DNA from: Ideonella_A sakaiensis_A
GTDB lineage: Bacteria > Pseudomonadota > Gammaproteobacteria > Burkholderiales > Burkholderiaceae_C
DNA: 64,000 nucleotides
Direction of reading: 5' to 3'
NCBI RefSeq assembly: GCF_048320135.1
Contig: NZ_CP182947.1
Coordinates: 1,736,001-1,800,000, forward strand
Shown: positions 15,683 to 24,491 of the stretch, piece by piece
Layout: the number at the start of each line of letters is the position of its first letter
How positions within the stretch are numbered: position 1 is the first letter of the stretch
Made by a program: the position numbers and the translations under genes
Notes under the pieces: generated by a model
Told to the model about the DNA's origin: nothing
Database searches by the model: none
Seen by the model: only the letters and a program-made list of their open reading frames with translations

Positions 15683-17131
15683 TCACGACGACCAGCCGCC
15701 GCCAAGCGCGCGGATCAGCCCGGCCGTTGCCAGCGCCCGCTCGCGCTCGACCGCCAGTGCCGCGCGCTGCGACGCCAGCACGGTGCGTTCGGCGTCGATC
15801 TGCTCGAGCTGGCTGACCATGCCGTTGCGGTAGCGGCTGGCCGACAGCTGCGCTGCGCGGCGCGCCGATTCGACCGCGCTGGCCTGCTGCGCGGCCTGCT
15901 CGGCAAGCAGCCGCAGCGCGGCCAGCTGGTCCTCGACCTCGCGCAGCGCCTGCAGCACCGTCTGCCGGTAGCCGGCAGCCGCCTCGTCGTGGGCGGCAAT
16001 CGCCGCCGCATGCTGGGCGCGGTTGCGGCCGCCGTCGAAGATCGGCAGGCTCAGCGCCAGCGGGCCGAGCGCCCAGCTGCGGCTGTTCCAGCGCAGCAGG
16101 TCGCCGGCCTCGCCGGCGTCGAAGCCGAAGCCGGCGCCGAGCGTGACCCGCGGGAAAAAGGCCGCCCGCGCGGCGCCGATGCGGGCATTGGCGGCCGCGA
16201 CGGCGCGCGCGGCGGCCGCGATGTCGGGCCGGCGCTCGAGCAGCGTCGACGGCAGCCCGGCCGGAATAGAAATGGGCGCAAACTGCAACGGTGCGGCTGC
16301 CAGCGTCAGCTGCGCCGGCGCCTTGCCGAGCAGCACCGCCAACGCATGTTCGAGTTCGGCGCGGCGGCGCGTCACCGCGATCGCGTCGGCACGCGCGATC
16401 GCCAATTCGGTGCGCGCCCGCGCGACGTCGACCTCGCTGGTTTCGCCGGCACGAAAGCGCCGCTCAACCAGTGTCAGTTCGTCCTGCCGCAGTGCGGCGG
16501 CGCGCTCGAGCAGCGCCGCCTCGGCATCGAGCGAGCGGATCGCGAAATGCAATTGCACGACGTCGGCCTGCAGCACCAGCAACTGCGATTGCAGCAGCGC
16601 CTCGGCCTGGCCAGCGTCGGCCTCGGCCGCGGCGATCGTTGCGGCGACGCGGCCGAACAGGTCGATCTCCCAGCTGGCGCCAAGCCCGGCATGCAGCGCC
16701 GTCCGCGGCGCCGGATCGGCGCTGGCCGGCAGGCCGAGCGCCTGCGGCGATGGGCGGTGGCGCGACGCCGCAGCACCGGCATCGAGCTGCGGCGCGCGTT
16801 CTGCCTCGCTGGCGCCGAGCAGCGCGCGGGCCCGTGCCAACCGCGCATGCGCGGCCTGCAGCGAGGCATTGGCGCGTGTTGCCTCGTCGACCAGCGCGTC
16901 GAGCTGCGGGTCGCCGAAAACTTTCCACCAGGCGCCGCGCGGCAGGGTCTCGGCTGGTTCGGCCGGTTTCCAGGCGGCCGCGAACTGCGGCGGGATCGCT
17001 TGCTTGAATGCAGCCGGCAACGGCACAACCTGCGGCGAGCGGTGTGGCGGCGGCACCGCGCAGCCGGCCAATGCGGCGGTCAGCGCCAGCGAGATACCGG
17101 CGGCGCGCCAGCGAACAAGGTGGGCGTTCAT
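15683..17131 (-). CDS. RND efflux outer-membrane lipoprotein (NodT/OprM type)
   Basis: 482 residues from an ATG at 17131 that overlaps the stop of the pump gene (ATGA), implying translational coupling; the longer upstream in-frame opening is an out-of-frame reading of the pump gene. Signal peptide ends in a lipobox (LTAALAGC, Cys about 24). Two copies of the outer-membrane efflux repeat: WWKVFGDPQLDALVDEA...NASLQAA near 70-95, and SLPIFDGGRNRA near 370, then A.R.GM.SQLEQIDAERTVL near 435. Forms the outer-membrane exit duct of the adjacent RND pump. Confidence 0.93.
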   Translation of the reverse strand: MNAHLVRWRAAGISLALTAALAGCAVPPPHRSPQVVPLPAAFKQAIPPQFAAAWKPAEPAETLPRGAWWKVFGDPQLDALVDEATRANASLQAAHARLARARALLGASEAERAPQLDAGAAASRHRPSPQALGLPASADPAPRTALHAGLGASWEIDLFGRVAATIAAAEADAGQAEALLQSQLLVLQADVVQLHFAIRSLDAEAALLERAAALRQDELTLVERRFRAGETSEVDVARARTELAIARADAIAVTRRRAELEHALAVLLGKAPAQLTLAAAPLQFAPISIPAGLPSTLLERRPDIAAAARAVAAANARIGAARAAFFPRVTLGAGFGFDAGEAGDLLRWNSRSWALGPLALSLPIFDGGRNRAQHAAAIAAHDEAAAGYRQTVLQALREVEDQLAALRLLAEQAAQQASAVESARRAAQLSASRYRNGMVSQLEQIDAERTVLASQRAALAVERERALATAGLIRALGGGWSS

Positions 17132-20100
17132 CGTTGCGGCTCCGGTTGGCCGGCGGGCTGCGGATCGGGCAGCAGCGGCACGGCCGGCCCGCGCTGCAGG
17201 CGCTGCGCCAGCGTGCGCAGCAGGACATAGAACAGCGGCGTCAGCAGCAGGCCGAACAGCGTCACGCCGAGCATGCCGCTGAACACCGCGATGCCGATCG
17301 CGCGCCGCATCTCGGCGCCGGCGCCGCTGGCCAGCACCAGCGGCACGACACCCATGATGAAGGCGAACGAGGTCATCAGGATCGGCCGCAGGCGCAGCCG
17401 GCTGGCCTCGATCGCCGCCTGCGCGATGCTGCGGCCGCGGCGCTCGAGCTCGAGCGCAAACTCGACGATCAGGATCGAATTCTTCGCCGCCAGGCCGACC
17501 AGCACCACGAGCGAAATCTGCGTGAAGATGTTGTTGTCGCCGCCGGCCAGCCAGACGCCGGTGATCGCCGACAACAAGGCCATCGGCACGATCAGGATCA
17601 CCGCCAGCGGCAGCGTCCAGCTTTCGTACAGCGCGGCGAGCACGAGGAAAACCAGCAGCACCGCGAGCGGAAAGACCAGCCAGCCGCTGTCGCCGGCGAG
17701 TTGTTCCTGGTAGGTCAGCTCGGTCCATTCCCAGGCAACGCCCTTCGGCAGCGTCTCGGCGGCGATGCGTTCGACCGCGGCCCGCGCCTGGCCGCTGCTG
17801 ACGCCGGGCGCCGGCCCGCCATTGATATCGGCCGACGTGTGGTTGTTGTAGCGGGTGACGCGGTCCGGGCCGAAACTCGGCTCGACGCGCAGCAGCGCGG
17901 CCAGCGGCACCATCTCGCCACGCGAATTGCGGGTGCGCAGCCGCAGCACGTCTTCGGCATCGCTGCGGAACGGCGCATCTGCCTGCACCTTGACCTGGTA
18001 GGTGCGGCCGAAGCGGTTGAAATCATTGACATACAGCGAGCCGAGGTAGATCTGCATCGTCTCGAAGACATCGCTGACCGGCACGCCGAGCTGGCGCGCC
18101 TTCACGCGATCGACATCGGCAAACAGCTGCGGCACGTTGATCTGGTAGCTGGAGAACACGCCGGCCAGCTCGGGCGTCGCCCAGGCCTTGTTCAGGAAGG
18201 CCTGGCGCGCCTCGTACAACGCCTCGTAGCCGAGCGCGCCGCGGTCCTCGAGCTGCAGCTTGAAGCCGCCGATCGTGCCGAGGCCGAGCACCGGCGGCGG
18301 CGGGAAGACCGCGACGAAGGCCTCCTCGATCGCCATCATCTCCCCGTTCAGCGCCTGCGCAATCGCGTCGCCGCTGAGCGCCGGCTTGCCGCGCTTGTCG
18401 AACGGGTCGAGCGTGATGAAGACGACCGCGGCATTGCTGCTGTTCGTGAAGCCGTTGATCGACAGGCCGGGGAAAGCCACCGCCGATTCGACACCAGGCT
18501 GCGCCATCGCGATCGTCGACATCGCCCGCACGACCGACTCGGTGCGGTCGAGCGATGCGCCGTCGGGCAGCTGCGCCATCGCAACCAGGTACTGCTTGTC
18601 CTGCGCCGGGATGAAACCTTTCGGCACGGTCTGGAAGCCGGCCCAGGTCAGCGCTGCCAGTGCGCCGTACAACGCAACGATCACCAGCTTGCGGCCGAGC
18701 ACGAAGCCGACGGTCGTCCCATAAACCGCGCCGGCGCGGGCGAAGCCGCGGTTGAAGCGGCGGAAGAACCAGCCGAACAGCGTATCGATGATGCGGCTCA
18801 GGCGGTCCTTCGGAGCGTCGTGGCCACGCAGCAGCAGCGCTGCCAGCGCCGGCGACAGCGTCAGCGAATTGAAGGCCGAGATCACCGTCGAGATCGAGAT
18901 CGTCAATGCAAACTGGCGGTAGAACTCGCCGGTCAGCCCGGGCACGAAGGCCATCGGCACGAAGACCGCGACCAGCACCAACGCGATCGCGACGATCGGC
19001 CCGCTGACCTCGCGCATCGCCTGGTAGCTGGCGTCACGCGGCGACAACCCGGCGGCGATGTTGCGCTCGACGTTCTCGACGACGACGATTGCATCGTCGA
19101 CGACGATACCGATCGCCAGCACCAGCCCGAACAGGCTCAGCGCATTGATCGAGAAGCCGAAGGCGAGCATCAGCGCGAAGGTGCCGACGATCGACACCGG
19201 CACCGCGAGCAGCGGGATGATCGACGCCCGCCAGCTCTGCAGGAAAACGATCACCACCAGCACGACCAGCGCCAGCGCCTCGAGCAGCGTCTTCACGACC
19301 GACTCGATCGATGCGCGGACAAACCGCGTCGTGTCGTAGACGATCGCATGGCTGACGCCGGCCGGCATGTCGGCGCGCAATTCCTCCATCAGCCGGTGCA
19401 CCTCGTTGGCGACGGCGATCGCATTCGAGCCGGGCGCCTGGAAGATGCCGATTGCGACCGCCGGCTTGTTGTCGAGCAGGCTGCGCAGCGAATACTGGCT
19501 GGCGCCGAGTTCGATCCGTGCTACGTCCGCCAGCCGGGTGACGGCACCGCCGGCAGTCTGGCGGATCACGATCTCGGCAAATTCCTGCTCGGTCGCGAGC
19601 CGGCCTTTTGCATGGATCGCGAGTTCGAGGTCGGTGCCGGCACGCGCCGGCGCCCCACCGACAACGCCGCCGGCGGCATTCGCGTTCTGCTCGCGGATCG
19701 CATGGACGACGTCGCTGGCGGTCAGGCCGCGCGCGGCGACCTTGTCCGGATCGAGCCAGATCCGCATCGCATAGTCGCCGGCGCCCCAGGTCTCGACCTG
19801 GCCGACGCCGTCGATGCGCGCCAGCCTGTCCTTCACATGCAGCGCGGCATAGTTGCGAAGGTAGGTCATGTCGTAGCGCTCGTCGGGCGAGGTCAGGTGC
19901 ACGACCAGCGTCAGGTCCGACGAACTCTTGGTCGTCGTCACGCCGAGCCGGCGCACCTCCTCCGGCAGCCGCGGCTGCGCCTGCGCAACCCGGTTCTGCA
20001 CCAGCTGCTGCGCGCGGTCCGGGTCGGTGCCGAGCCTGAAGGTCACCGTCAGCGTCATCACGCCGTCGAGCGTCGCCTGCGACGCCATGTACAACATGTC

Positions 20101-20325
20101 GTCGACGCCGTTGATCGCCTCCTCGAGCGGCAGCGCGACCGATTCGGCGATCACCTTCGGGTTCGCGCCCGGATAGACCGCGCGCACGACGACCGCCGGC
20201 GGCACGACTTCCGGATATTCGGAAACCGGCATCTTCCAGATCGAGATCGCGCCGGCGAGAAAGATCAGGATCGACAACACCGCCGCGAGGATCGGGCGGT
20301 CGACAAAAAGGCGTGCAAAGCGCAT
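17128..20325 (-). CDS. RND multidrug efflux pump (HAE1 family, MexF/AcrB-like)
   Basis: 1065 residues, the usual HAE1 length. N-terminus MRFARLFVDRPILAAVLSIL with first membrane helix; porter-domain motif GVDDMLYMASQ near 70; proton-relay aspartates in IGIVVDDAIVVVENVER near 400; MAFVPGLTGEFYRQFA near 470; C-terminal half repeats the fold with NSILIVEFA. Inner-membrane proton antiporter for hydrophobic drugs or signals. Follows the adaptor gene by about 20 bases and overlaps the outer-membrane gene by four bases, so the three form one operon. Confidence 0.95.
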   Translation of the reverse strand: MRFARLFVDRPILAAVLSILIFLAGAISIWKMPVSEYPEVVPPAVVVRAVYPGANPKVIAESVALPLEEAINGVDDMLYMASQATLDGVMTLTVTFRLGTDPDRAQQLVQNRVAQAQPRLPEEVRRLGVTTTKSSSDLTLVVHLTSPDERYDMTYLRNYAALHVKDRLARIDGVGQVETWGAGDYAMRIWLDPDKVAARGLTASDVVHAIREQNANAAGGVVGGAPARAGTDLELAIHAKGRLATEQEFAEIVIRQTAGGAVTRLADVARIELGASQYSLRSLLDNKPAVAIGIFQAPGSNAIAVANEVHRLMEELRADMPAGVSHAIVYDTTRFVRASIESVVKTLLEALALVVLVVIVFLQSWRASIIPLLAVPVSIVGTFALMLAFGFSINALSLFGLVLAIGIVVDDAIVVVENVERNIAAGLSPRDASYQAMREVSGPIVAIALVLVAVFVPMAFVPGLTGEFYRQFALTISISTVISAFNSLTLSPALAALLLRGHDAPKDRLSRIIDTLFGWFFRRFNRGFARAGAVYGTTVGFVLGRKLVIVALYGALAALTWAGFQTVPKGFIPAQDKQYLVAMAQLPDGASLDRTESVVRAMSTIAMAQPGVESAVAFPGLSINGFTNSSNAAVVFITLDPFDKRGKPALSGDAIAQALNGEMMAIEEAFVAVFPPPPVLGLGTIGGFKLQLEDRGALGYEALYEARQAFLNKAWATPELAGVFSSYQINVPQLFADVDRVKARQLGVPVSDVFETMQIYLGSLYVNDFNRFGRTYQVKVQADAPFRSDAEDVLRLRTRNSRGEMVPLAALLRVEPSFGPDRVTRYNNHTSADINGGPAPGVSSGQARAAVERIAAETLPKGVAWEWTELTYQEQLAGDSGWLVFPLAVLLVFLVLAALYESWTLPLAVILIVPMALLSAITGVWLAGGDNNIFTQISLVVLVGLAAKNSILIVEFALELERRGRSIAQAAIEASRLRLRPILMTSFAFIMGVVPLVLASGAGAEMRRAIGIAVFSGMLGVTLFGLLLTPLFYVLLRTLAQRLQRGPAVPLLPDPQPAGQPEPQR

Positions 20326-20346
20326 GGTCAGTCCCCGGTCGCGGAA

Positions 20347-21588
20347 TCAGGACGCCCGTCGGCCAGGCCGGGCCATCGCGAGGCGCACCGTCGCATTGGC
20401 GCGGGCGTCCATCGGCGTCGTCGTCGGCGCGACCAGCACGCCGGGACGAACCCGCTGCACGCCGTTGACGACGATGGTTTCGCCGGCCTTCAGGCCGCTG
20501 CGGACGACGCGCAGGCCGTCGACCAGCGGGCCGAGCGTGACCTCGCGGTAGGCAACGCGCTGCTGCGCATCGACGACCCAGACGAATTTCTTCGACTGGT
20601 CGGTGCCGACCGCGCGCTCGTCGATCAGCAGCGCGTTGCGCTCGCCGCCCGCAGCCAGCCGGATCCGCGCGAACATGCCTGGCGTCAGCCGGCCGTCGCG
20701 GTTGTCGAACAGCGCGCGCATGCGGATCGTGCCGCTCGACGGATCGATCGCGTTGTCGACGAAGTCGATCCGCCCTTCGCGCGGAAAGCCGTCCTCGTTG
20801 GCCAGCGCCATCCGCACCGGCAGCCCCGGCATGCCGCCGGCCCGCGAAGCCGCCAACGCCTTCAGATACGTCTGCTCATCGGCCTCGAAACTCGCATGGA
20901 CCGACGCGGTCGAGACAATCGTCGTCAGCGGCGCGCTGCCGGCGCCGGCGGCGACCAGGTTGCCGGCGGTCAGCTCGGCGCGGCCGACGCGGCCGGCGAT
21001 CGGCGCGGTGATGCGGGTATGCGCGAGGTCGAGGCGGGCGATCTCGACCGCCGCCTCGGCAGCCCGGACGGCCGCCTGCGCATCGTCACGGGCATTCTGC
21101 CGCTGCTCGAATTCACGACGCGAGATCGCCTGGTCGGCGAGCAGGCTGGCCGCGCGCGCCAGTTCGGTGTCGGTCAGCGCCAAGCGCGAACGGGCAGCGA
21201 CCAGCGCCGCCTCGGCGCGAGCCATCTCGGCGGCAAATGGCCGCGCATCGATCGTGAACAGCGTCGCGCCTTTGTCGACCAGCGCGCCGGCCTTGAAATT
21301 GACCGATTCGATGTGGCCGGAAACGCGGGCGCGCACCTCGACGCGCTCGACCGCCTCGAGCCGGCCTGAAAACTCATCCCATTCAATGACGGGCCGCGAC
21401 AGCACCGCGGCAACGGTGACCGGTGTCGCCGGCGGCACAGCGGGCACGGCCTGCGGTGCCGATGCCTGCGCCGGCGTCTGCAGATGGAACCAGCCGGCCA
21501 GCGTCGCGAGGCCGGCAACGGCGACAACAAGCGCGATGCCGGTGCGGCGCAACCGCGGCGGCGTGCGGGTCGGTGTGATCTTCATCAT
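20347..21588 (-). CDS. RND efflux periplasmic adaptor (MexE/AcrA-like)
   Basis: 413 residues starting at tandem ATGs (21588/21585). Single membrane segment near 15-35 (GIALVVAVAGLATLAGW). Lipoyl half SGHIESVNFKAGALVDKGATLFTID near 95-115, coiled-coil hairpin about 120-190, second lipoyl half ITAPIAGRVGRAELTAGNLV near 195, barrel and membrane-proximal domains after. First gene of the efflux operon, divergent from a MarR regulator across a 180-base gap with two inverted repeats. Confidence 0.94.
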   Translation of the reverse strand: MMKITPTRTPPRLRRTGIALVVAVAGLATLAGWFHLQTPAQASAPQAVPAVPPATPVTVAAVLSRPVIEWDEFSGRLEAVERVEVRARVSGHIESVNFKAGALVDKGATLFTIDARPFAAEMARAEAALVAARSRLALTDTELARAASLLADQAISRREFEQRQNARDDAQAAVRAAEAAVEIARLDLAHTRITAPIAGRVGRAELTAGNLVAAGAGSAPLTTIVSTASVHASFEADEQTYLKALAASRAGGMPGLPVRMALANEDGFPREGRIDFVDNAIDPSSGTIRMRALFDNRDGRLTPGMFARIRLAAGGERNALLIDERAVGTDQSKKFVWVVDAQQRVAYREVTLGPLVDGLRVVRSGLKAGETIVVNGVQRVRPGVLVAPTTTPMDARANATVRLAMARPGRRAS

Positions 21589-21643
21589 GGTGTCGAACGC
21601 GAAGCGGCAGCAGTGCCGGGAGCCGCGATCGTCGGCCGCAGGC

Positions 21644-21662
21644 CTTGCAAATCGATTGCAAG
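21644..21662. promoter_or_regulatory. Inverted repeat cttgcaa-N5-ttgcaag between efflux operon and MarR gene
   Basis: Perfect 7-bp arms with a 5-base spacer (19 bp overall) in the divergent gap. Size and symmetry suit a dimeric MarR operator; binding is inference. Confidence 0.5.
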
Positions 21663-21674
21663 CGCCGGCGACGT

Positions 21675-21690
21675 CGTTTCAGTTGAAACG
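21675..21690. promoter_or_regulatory. Inverted repeat cgtttca-gt-tgaaacg
   Basis: Perfect 7-bp arms with a 2-base spacer, 12 bases from the first inverted repeat in the same divergent gap. A second candidate operator. A similar palindrome, tttcaattgaaa, lies at 34277-34288. Confidence 0.45.
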
Positions 21691-21768
21691 CTGCTGCAGC
21701 GGGCCGATCACGCGCCGCATCGGCAGCGCCGACGGAAGCTTCGGTGCGGATCTGAGAAAATCATTGCC

Positions 21769-22299
21769 ATGTTGAAACTCACCGCGAGCCAGGAAGCCGA
21801 AATCTCCAGCAGGCTGCTCAAACACTGGCATCAGGCGGTTCCGAACGATCGGATGGCGCACCTCGTGAAGGACGTCGCACGGAGTTTTCTCCGCTCGTTG
21901 CAGGTGCGTCTGGCGGCTCACGACGTCACGCTCGGCCACTGGACATTTCTGCGCATCCTCTGGGAGCGCGACGGCCTGACGCAGCGCGAACTCAGCAACG
22001 AAGCCGGCGTGATGGAGCCGACCACGCTGATCGCATTGCGCGGCATGGAATCCCTCGGCTACATCACGCGCGAGCGCATGGCCGGCAACCGGAAGAACCT
22101 CTACGTCTTCCTGACTCCGGCGGGCAAGGCGCTGAAGAAGAAGCTCGTGCCGCTGGCCGAGGAAGTCAATGCCGTTGCAATGAAAGGGCTCGAGGCGAGC
22201 GACATCGCGGCGGTGCGGCGCAGCCTCTTGGTGATGCTCGACAACCTGGCGGGCGACACCGCCACGCGCGACGGCGCCGCCGAGGCCGAAGCGCTTTAG
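21769..22299 (+). CDS. MarR-family transcriptional regulator
   Basis: 176 residues from the ATG at 21769 (upstream in-frame codons overlap the adaptor gene on the other strand). Winged helix typical of MarR: HWTFLRILWERDGLTQRELSNEAGVMEPTTL (about 65-95), then ERMAGNRKNLYVFLTPAGKAL, with the D/N-R wing motif partly changed (NRKN). Divergent from the RND operon, so most likely its local regulator. Its end is 12 bases from the end of nadC (convergent). Confidence 0.93.
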   Translation: MLKLTASQEAEISSRLLKHWHQAVPNDRMAHLVKDVARSFLRSLQVRLAAHDVTLGHWTFLRILWERDGLTQRELSNEAGVMEPTTLIALRGMESLGYITRERMAGNRKNLYVFLTPAGKALKKKLVPLAEEVNAVAMKGLEASDIAAVRRSLLVMLDNLAGDTATRDGAAEAEAL

Positions 22300-22311
22300 C
22301 AGGCCGGCAGA

Positions 22312-23181
22312 TCAGGCCAGCACGCGCATCGAGAGATCGACCGCGCGCACGTCCTTCGTCAGCTTGCCGATCGAGATGCGGTCGATGCCGGTGGCCGCGA
22401 TCTCGCGCACCTTCTGCAGGTCGACGCCGCCGGACACCTCGAGCAGCGCCCGGCCGTTGTTCAGCGCCACCGCCTGCTTCATCTGTTCGAGAGTGAAGTC
22501 GTCGATCAACACGTTGCCGGCGCCGCCGTCGAGCGCCTGCGCCAGTTCATCGAGCGTCTCGACCTCGATCTGGATGTCGATGCCGGCGTCGAGCCCTCTT
22601 GCCGCTTCGAGTGCCGCGCGGATGCTGCCGGCAGCGGCAATGTGGTTTTCCTTGATCAGGATGCCGTCCCACAACGCCATCCGGTGGTTGTGCCCGCCGC
22701 CGATGCGCACTGCGTATTTCTGCGCCTGGCGCAATCCCGGCAAGGTCTTGCGGGTGTCGAGCACCCGGCAGCCACGCGGATTCGGCGACACGCCGGCGAT
22801 CGCATCGACGTAGCTTCGCGTCACGGTCGCCACACCCGAGAGCATCTGCAGGAAGTTCAATGCCGGCCGTTCCGCGCTGAGCAGCGCCCGCGCGTTCGCC
22901 TCAATGCGGCAGACCTCGCTGCCGGCCTCGACCGCGTCGCCGTCGGAAGCAAGCCACGACACGCGCGCAGCCGGATCGAGCGTCTCGACGCACCGATCGA
23001 ACCACTGCCGCCCGCAGACGACCGCCGCCTCCTTCGCGATCACGTGCGCCTGCACGCGGCGGTCGGCCGGTACCAGCTGCGCGGTCCAGTCGCCGCGCCC
23101 GATATCTTCCATCAGCGCGTCGCGCACATTGCGCTGCAGCGCGAGTTCGAGGCTTTCGTTGTGTTCGAAGTTCATCGTCAT
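22312..23181 (-). CDS. nadC: Nicotinate-nucleotide pyrophosphorylase (quinolinate phosphoribosyltransferase)
   Basis: 289 residues, the normal length. Converts quinolinate and PRPP to nicotinate mononucleotide in de novo NAD synthesis. N-terminal domain with LMEDIGRGDWT; active-site segments ALNFLQMLSGVAT, DTRKTLPGLRQAQKYAV, GGGHNHRMALWDGILIKENH, and C-terminal IEVETLDE, GNVLIDDF, LEVSGGV, IDRISIGKLT. A second ATG lies two codons in (23175). Stands alone here, between the MarR gene and the end of the phthalate operon. Confidence 0.96.
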   Translation of the reverse strand: MTMNFEHNESLELALQRNVRDALMEDIGRGDWTAQLVPADRRVQAHVIAKEAAVVCGRQWFDRCVETLDPAARVSWLASDGDAVEAGSEVCRIEANARALLSAERPALNFLQMLSGVATVTRSYVDAIAGVSPNPRGCRVLDTRKTLPGLRQAQKYAVRIGGGHNHRMALWDGILIKENHIAAAGSIRAALEAARGLDAGIDIQIEVETLDELAQALDGGAGNVLIDDFTLEQMKQAVALNNGRALLEVSGGVDLQKVREIAATGIDRISIGKLTKDVRAVDLSMRVLA

Positions 23182-23309
23182 TCATCCGCTCGAAGGGCGG
23201 TCATTTGAGCAACAAGGCGAGCGCTTGCGCGACGCCGGCATGGACAGCCGAGCTGCGGCCAAGCATACCGCGCGTGCGGCGCGGCACCGCCGTGCCATCC
23301 GCCGCTGCA

Positions 23310-24491
23310 TCAGCCGCCGATCGGCAACGCGATGTCGCGCCGTTCGGCCGCCGATCTCAGCAACGCCAGGCAAACCTCGAGGGTCGAGCGCGCCCAGCGG
23401 CCGTCGTGCTGTGCAGGCTTGCCGCCGAGCACCGCCGCATGCAGTTCGTCGACCACCTCGTAGCGTGGCACCGCCGGTGCGGGCAGGCGAACCAGTTCCT
23501 GCCGGGCGTTGCGGTAGATCTGCACGCCGTCCGGCAGCGGCCGCAGATCGGCGTACTCGCACGACACGATGACCGGACCGAAATGCTGGTGGTGCGGCGG
23601 ATTCTGCAGCGCCGCGGGGTTGTAGGCCGGGCCGCCATAGGTGCGCGCGGCTTTCAGGCGCGCTTCCTCGGCCGGGTCGTGCAGTTCGGTCAGGCGCCTG
23701 CGGGCCAAGCCGTAGTCGGCCGGGTTCTTGTCGGTGCCCAGTTCGCCGACCCAGCCGCACCACTCGTCCGAATCGAAGCGCCCGTAGCCGCTGTAGGTGA
23801 TGCTCGCGAAGGCGCCGCCTTCGAACCACAGCAGCGCCGTGTAGGCACCTTCGGTCGGCCGGTCCGGGTCCCAGGCGCCGGTCACTGCGCGCACGCTGGT
23901 GACCGGGCTGCCGGCGAGCATGCGGACGATGTCGACCTGGTGCGCGGCCTGGCTGAACACGACACCGCCGCCGGCCTCGGTCTGCAACTCCTCGGGGCGG
24001 CGCGGGCGGTACAGGAAATCGGTGTAGTTGGTGGCCTGGATCATCCGCACGCGACCGAGCTCGCCGCCGTCGATGATCTGCCGTGCCCTGGCATAGGGCG
24101 CGTCGAAGCTGTGGCAGTGCCCGACGATCAACTGCACGCCTGCCGCGTCGCAATCGGCGATCATCGCGTCGCATTCGGCCAGCGTGATCGCCATCGGCTT
24201 TTCGACCAGCACATGTTTGCCGTGGGCGGCAGCAATCCGCGTGTGCTGCGCATGAAACTGGTGCGGGCTCGCGACATAGATCGCCTCGACCGATGCGTCC
24301 CGCGCCAGTGCGTCGACATCCTGATAGACAGGAGCGTCGAAATCGCGCGCAAATTGCGCCCGGGCGCCGTCGCGCGGGTCGCAGGCCGCGACCAGCCGGA
24401 TCCGCGGATCCTGCATGAAGGTCGGCAGCATCAATGTGAACGCGCGACCAAGGCCGGCGACGCCGAGCCGGATCGGACGCCCGGCGTTCAC
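23310..24491 (-). CDS. Gfo/Idh/MocA-family dehydrogenase, likely dihydroxy-dihydrophthalate dehydrogenase
   Basis: 393 residues from a GTG at 24491 that overlaps the stop of the reductase gene (GTGA), so translation is coupled; an apparent 654-residue frame through both genes is a wrong-frame extension. Rossmann start RLGVAGLGRAF near 8, EKPMAI near 99 (the family's conserved Lys-Pro), GHCHSFD and C-terminal substrate domain. Pht4 of the Pseudomonas phthalate pathway belongs to this family, so the likely reaction is NAD-dependent oxidation of the cis-dihydrodiol made by the dioxygenase to 4,5-dihydroxyphthalate. The assignment rests on context; substrate cannot be read from sequence. Last gene of the operon. 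Confidence 0.85.
   Translation of the reverse strand: MNAGRPIRLGVAGLGRAFTLMLPTFMQDPRIRLVAACDPRDGARAQFARDFDAPVYQDVDALARDASVEAIYVASPHQFHAQHTRIAAAHGKHVLVEKPMAITLAECDAMIADCDAAGVQLIVGHCHSFDAPYARARQIIDGGELGRVRMIQATNYTDFLYRPRRPEELQTEAGGGVVFSQAAHQVDIVRMLAGSPVTSVRAVTGAWDPDRPTEGAYTALLWFEGGAFASITYSGYGRFDSDEWCGWVGELGTDKNPADYGLARRRLTELHDPAEEARLKAARTYGGPAYNPAALQNPPHHQHFGPVIVSCEYADLRPLPDGVQIYRNARQELVRLPAPAVPRYEVVDELHAAVLGGKPAQHDGRWARSTLEVCLALLRSAAERRDIALPIGG

Noticed and set aside
17132..17728. N-terminal extension of the outer-membrane efflux gene
   Set aside because: The extra 199 codons are an out-of-frame reading of the pump gene; the real start at 17131 has a lipoprotein signal and an ATGA overlap.
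17008..21369. Plus-strand open frame of 1453 codons
   Set aside because: Antisense to the three RND efflux genes, which are complete and recognisable; composition is low-complexity Arg/Gln/His/Asp.
15683..21588. RND operon as the outer-membrane part of the giant-protein export locus
   Set aside because: The operon is self-contained with its own adaptor and divergent MarR regulator, typical of drug efflux. Sharing of its outer-membrane channel cannot be excluded but nothing in the sequence shows it.
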